DNA of 6,130 nucleotides, from positions 1 to 6,130 of the forward strand of contig RFIY01000120.1 in assembly GCA_003695505.1 (NCBI GenBank). The letters are read 5' to 3'. The DNA comes from J088 sp003695505 [NCBI: Candidatus Dadabacteria bacterium] (lineage in GTDB: Bacteria; J088). Below are positions 5,306 to 6,130 of this stretch, one piece after another (the stretch's first letter is position 1; each line of letters opens with the position of its first letter). The translations under genes and the position numbers were made by a program. The notes under the pieces were generated by a model. The model saw only the letters and a program-made list of their open reading frames with translations. It searched no databases and was not told where the DNA came from.

Positions 5306-6130
5306 TCAGCCCGCCGCGCGACTGGCGTTGCGCAGCCGTACACTGAGCACCTGCATCACGCCACGGCCAATCTGTGGCCAGGCCTCGAGCAGCAGGTCAA
5401 AATCCTCTTTCCAGAGCCGCAGCAGTCGAACACGTCCTTCGTCACTTGCGATCACATCCGCGCTACGCGGCTGACCATCGATGACGGCCATTTCTCCGAC
5501 GACCGCGCCAGCGGAGAGCGACGCGACGCAGCGCCCACCGACGACGACATCAACCGCGCCCTCAACGATGACGAACAGGCTGTCACCCGCGTCCCCCTGC
5601 CGAATCAATTGCTGCCCGGCGGCGACCTCGACCGGTTCCACGGCTTCGGCAATCAACGCCAGCTCCTCCCCTTCGAGGTTGGCAAAGAGGGGCACGTCGG
5701 CGAGCGTCAGCACCCGATTCAGCAGGACGGCCGCGTCGGGGCTCGCCTCGGCTGTACTGGTTGGCATCGTTTCCTCCTTGCGTGGTTTCAGGATCGCCAG
5801 TCGTTCGTCCAGTTCTGCGATGATACCGACCGGCAGTGCGTTTGCCGCGCACTGGTTCTCAAGGATTGCGAGCAGGCGCGATCGGGCGCCCCCGGGGCCG
5901 GGCCAGTCCGAATCGAGTGCCTCGGCAAACGCACTGCGTCGCTGCGGATCCATCAGAAAATTGCGGCTGGCCATCTCGACGAGCGGTGAATCAGCCTGAG
6001 GAACCCAGAGCCGGACTGCGAGCTGCAATGCGCATTCACAACGGCGCCGCATCCCGGCACGCCAGAGCCGGGCGCGGGCATCGTCTCCGGCTTCAGCCAG
6101 AGCCGCGCCCGCATACTGCTCGGCCCGCGC
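5306..6130 (-). CDS. Protein with C-terminal cyclic nucleotide-binding domain, 5' partial
   Basis: The frame is open to the right edge, so the N-terminus is missing; 274 residues are visible. Numbering from the ATG at 6052, residues 1-90 form an Ala/Arg/Leu-rich helical region (ALQLAVRLWV, SRLLAILENQCAANAL). A linker follows, then a CRP-type cyclic nucleotide-binding domain (about 112-235): VPLFANLEGEEL, IRQGDAGDSLFVIVEGAV and the phosphate-binding cassette VGEMAVIDGQPRSADV. Glu187 and Arg196 of the cassette are kept, so nucleotide binding is plausible. No helix-turn-helix follows, so it is not a CRP/FNR regulator. The helical part followed by this domain resembles the tail of HEAT-repeat transporter fusions (Npt1/ATP:ADP-translocase-like MFS plus cNMP domain), but this is inference. 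An in-frame ATG at 5767 with a perfect SD could yield a free 153-residue domain. The ATG at 6052 is unlikely to be the true start. Confidence 0.85.
   Translation of the reverse strand, partial: ARAEQYAGAALAEAGDDARARLWRAGMRRRCECALQLAVRLWVPQADSPLVEMASRNFLMDPQRRSAFAEALDSDWPGPGGARSRLLAILENQCAANALPVGIIAELDERLAILKPRKEETMPTSTAEASPDAAVLLNRVLTLADVPLFANLEGEELALIAEAVEPVEVAAGQQLIRQGDAGDSLFVIVEGAVDVVVGGRCVASLSAGAVVGEMAVIDGQPRSADVIASDEGRVRLLRLWKEDFDLLLEAWPQIGRGVMQVLSVRLRNASRAAG
5773..5779 (-). promoter_or_regulatory. Perfect internal Shine-Dalgarno before an in-frame ATG
   Basis: On the minus strand AAGGAGG (5773-5779) lies five bases before the ATG at 5767. The SD bases encode Lys-Glu-Glu in the longer frame. 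Initiation here would make a 153-residue protein that is almost only the cyclic nucleotide-binding domain. It is the strongest SD in the window, but could be a chance product of a KEE-coding stretch. Confidence 0.45.

Overview
The window looks like a chromosomal stretch from a moderately GC-rich Gram-negative bacterium (roughly 58-60% G+C judged by eye). Two-membrane signs are a lipoprotein signal peptide, an ExbB/TolQ-type inner-membrane channel subunit, and a DnaK that carries the N-terminal insertion typical of Gram-negative DnaKs. The gene mix (ExbB with its own signal peptide, a TPR protein with a Tat-like signal, a free-standing transketolase N-terminal subunit, a cyclic-nucleotide-binding protein) would suit a deltaproteobacterium-like, Myxococcota-like or related environmental lineage. 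The sequence alone does not fix the taxon.

Layout, left to right. (1) 1-1017, minus: the first 339 codons of dnaK, cut by the window edge. (2) 1018-1327: a 310-bp divergent intergenic region. It holds the dnaK ribosome-binding site, two small leader hairpins, a near-consensus sigma70 promoter for dnaK, a CIRCE-like inverted repeat with unusual spacing, and a weak candidate promoter plus a strong RBS for the gene to the right. (3) 1328-2038, plus: an ExbB/TolQ/MotA-family protein with no ExbD/TolR neighbour. (4) 2069-2100: a bidirectional terminator between convergent genes. (5) 2124-3017, minus: an exported TPR-like protein. (6) 3143-3176: a strong intrinsic terminator ending the next gene. 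(7) 3206-4189, minus: an unrecognised, very acidic lipoprotein. (8) 4313-5194, minus: a transketolase N-terminal (thiamine diphosphate-binding) subunit. (9) 5306-6130, minus: the C-terminal part of a larger protein ending in a cyclic-nucleotide-binding domain, running off the right edge.

These genes do not form one pathway. Most have their own promoter or terminator signals, so this reads as a set of single-gene units around dnaK, not an operon or a mobile island. I saw no insertion sequence, phage gene, CRISPR array, tRNA or rRNA. I found no clearly new multi-gene system. The points most worth checking are the orphan ExbB lacking the channel glutamate, the CIRCE-like element in the dnaK/exbB gap, the in-frame internal start with a perfect Shine-Dalgarno that would release a free cNMP-binding domain, and the lipoprotein with six paired-looking cysteines and an EF-hand-like loop.
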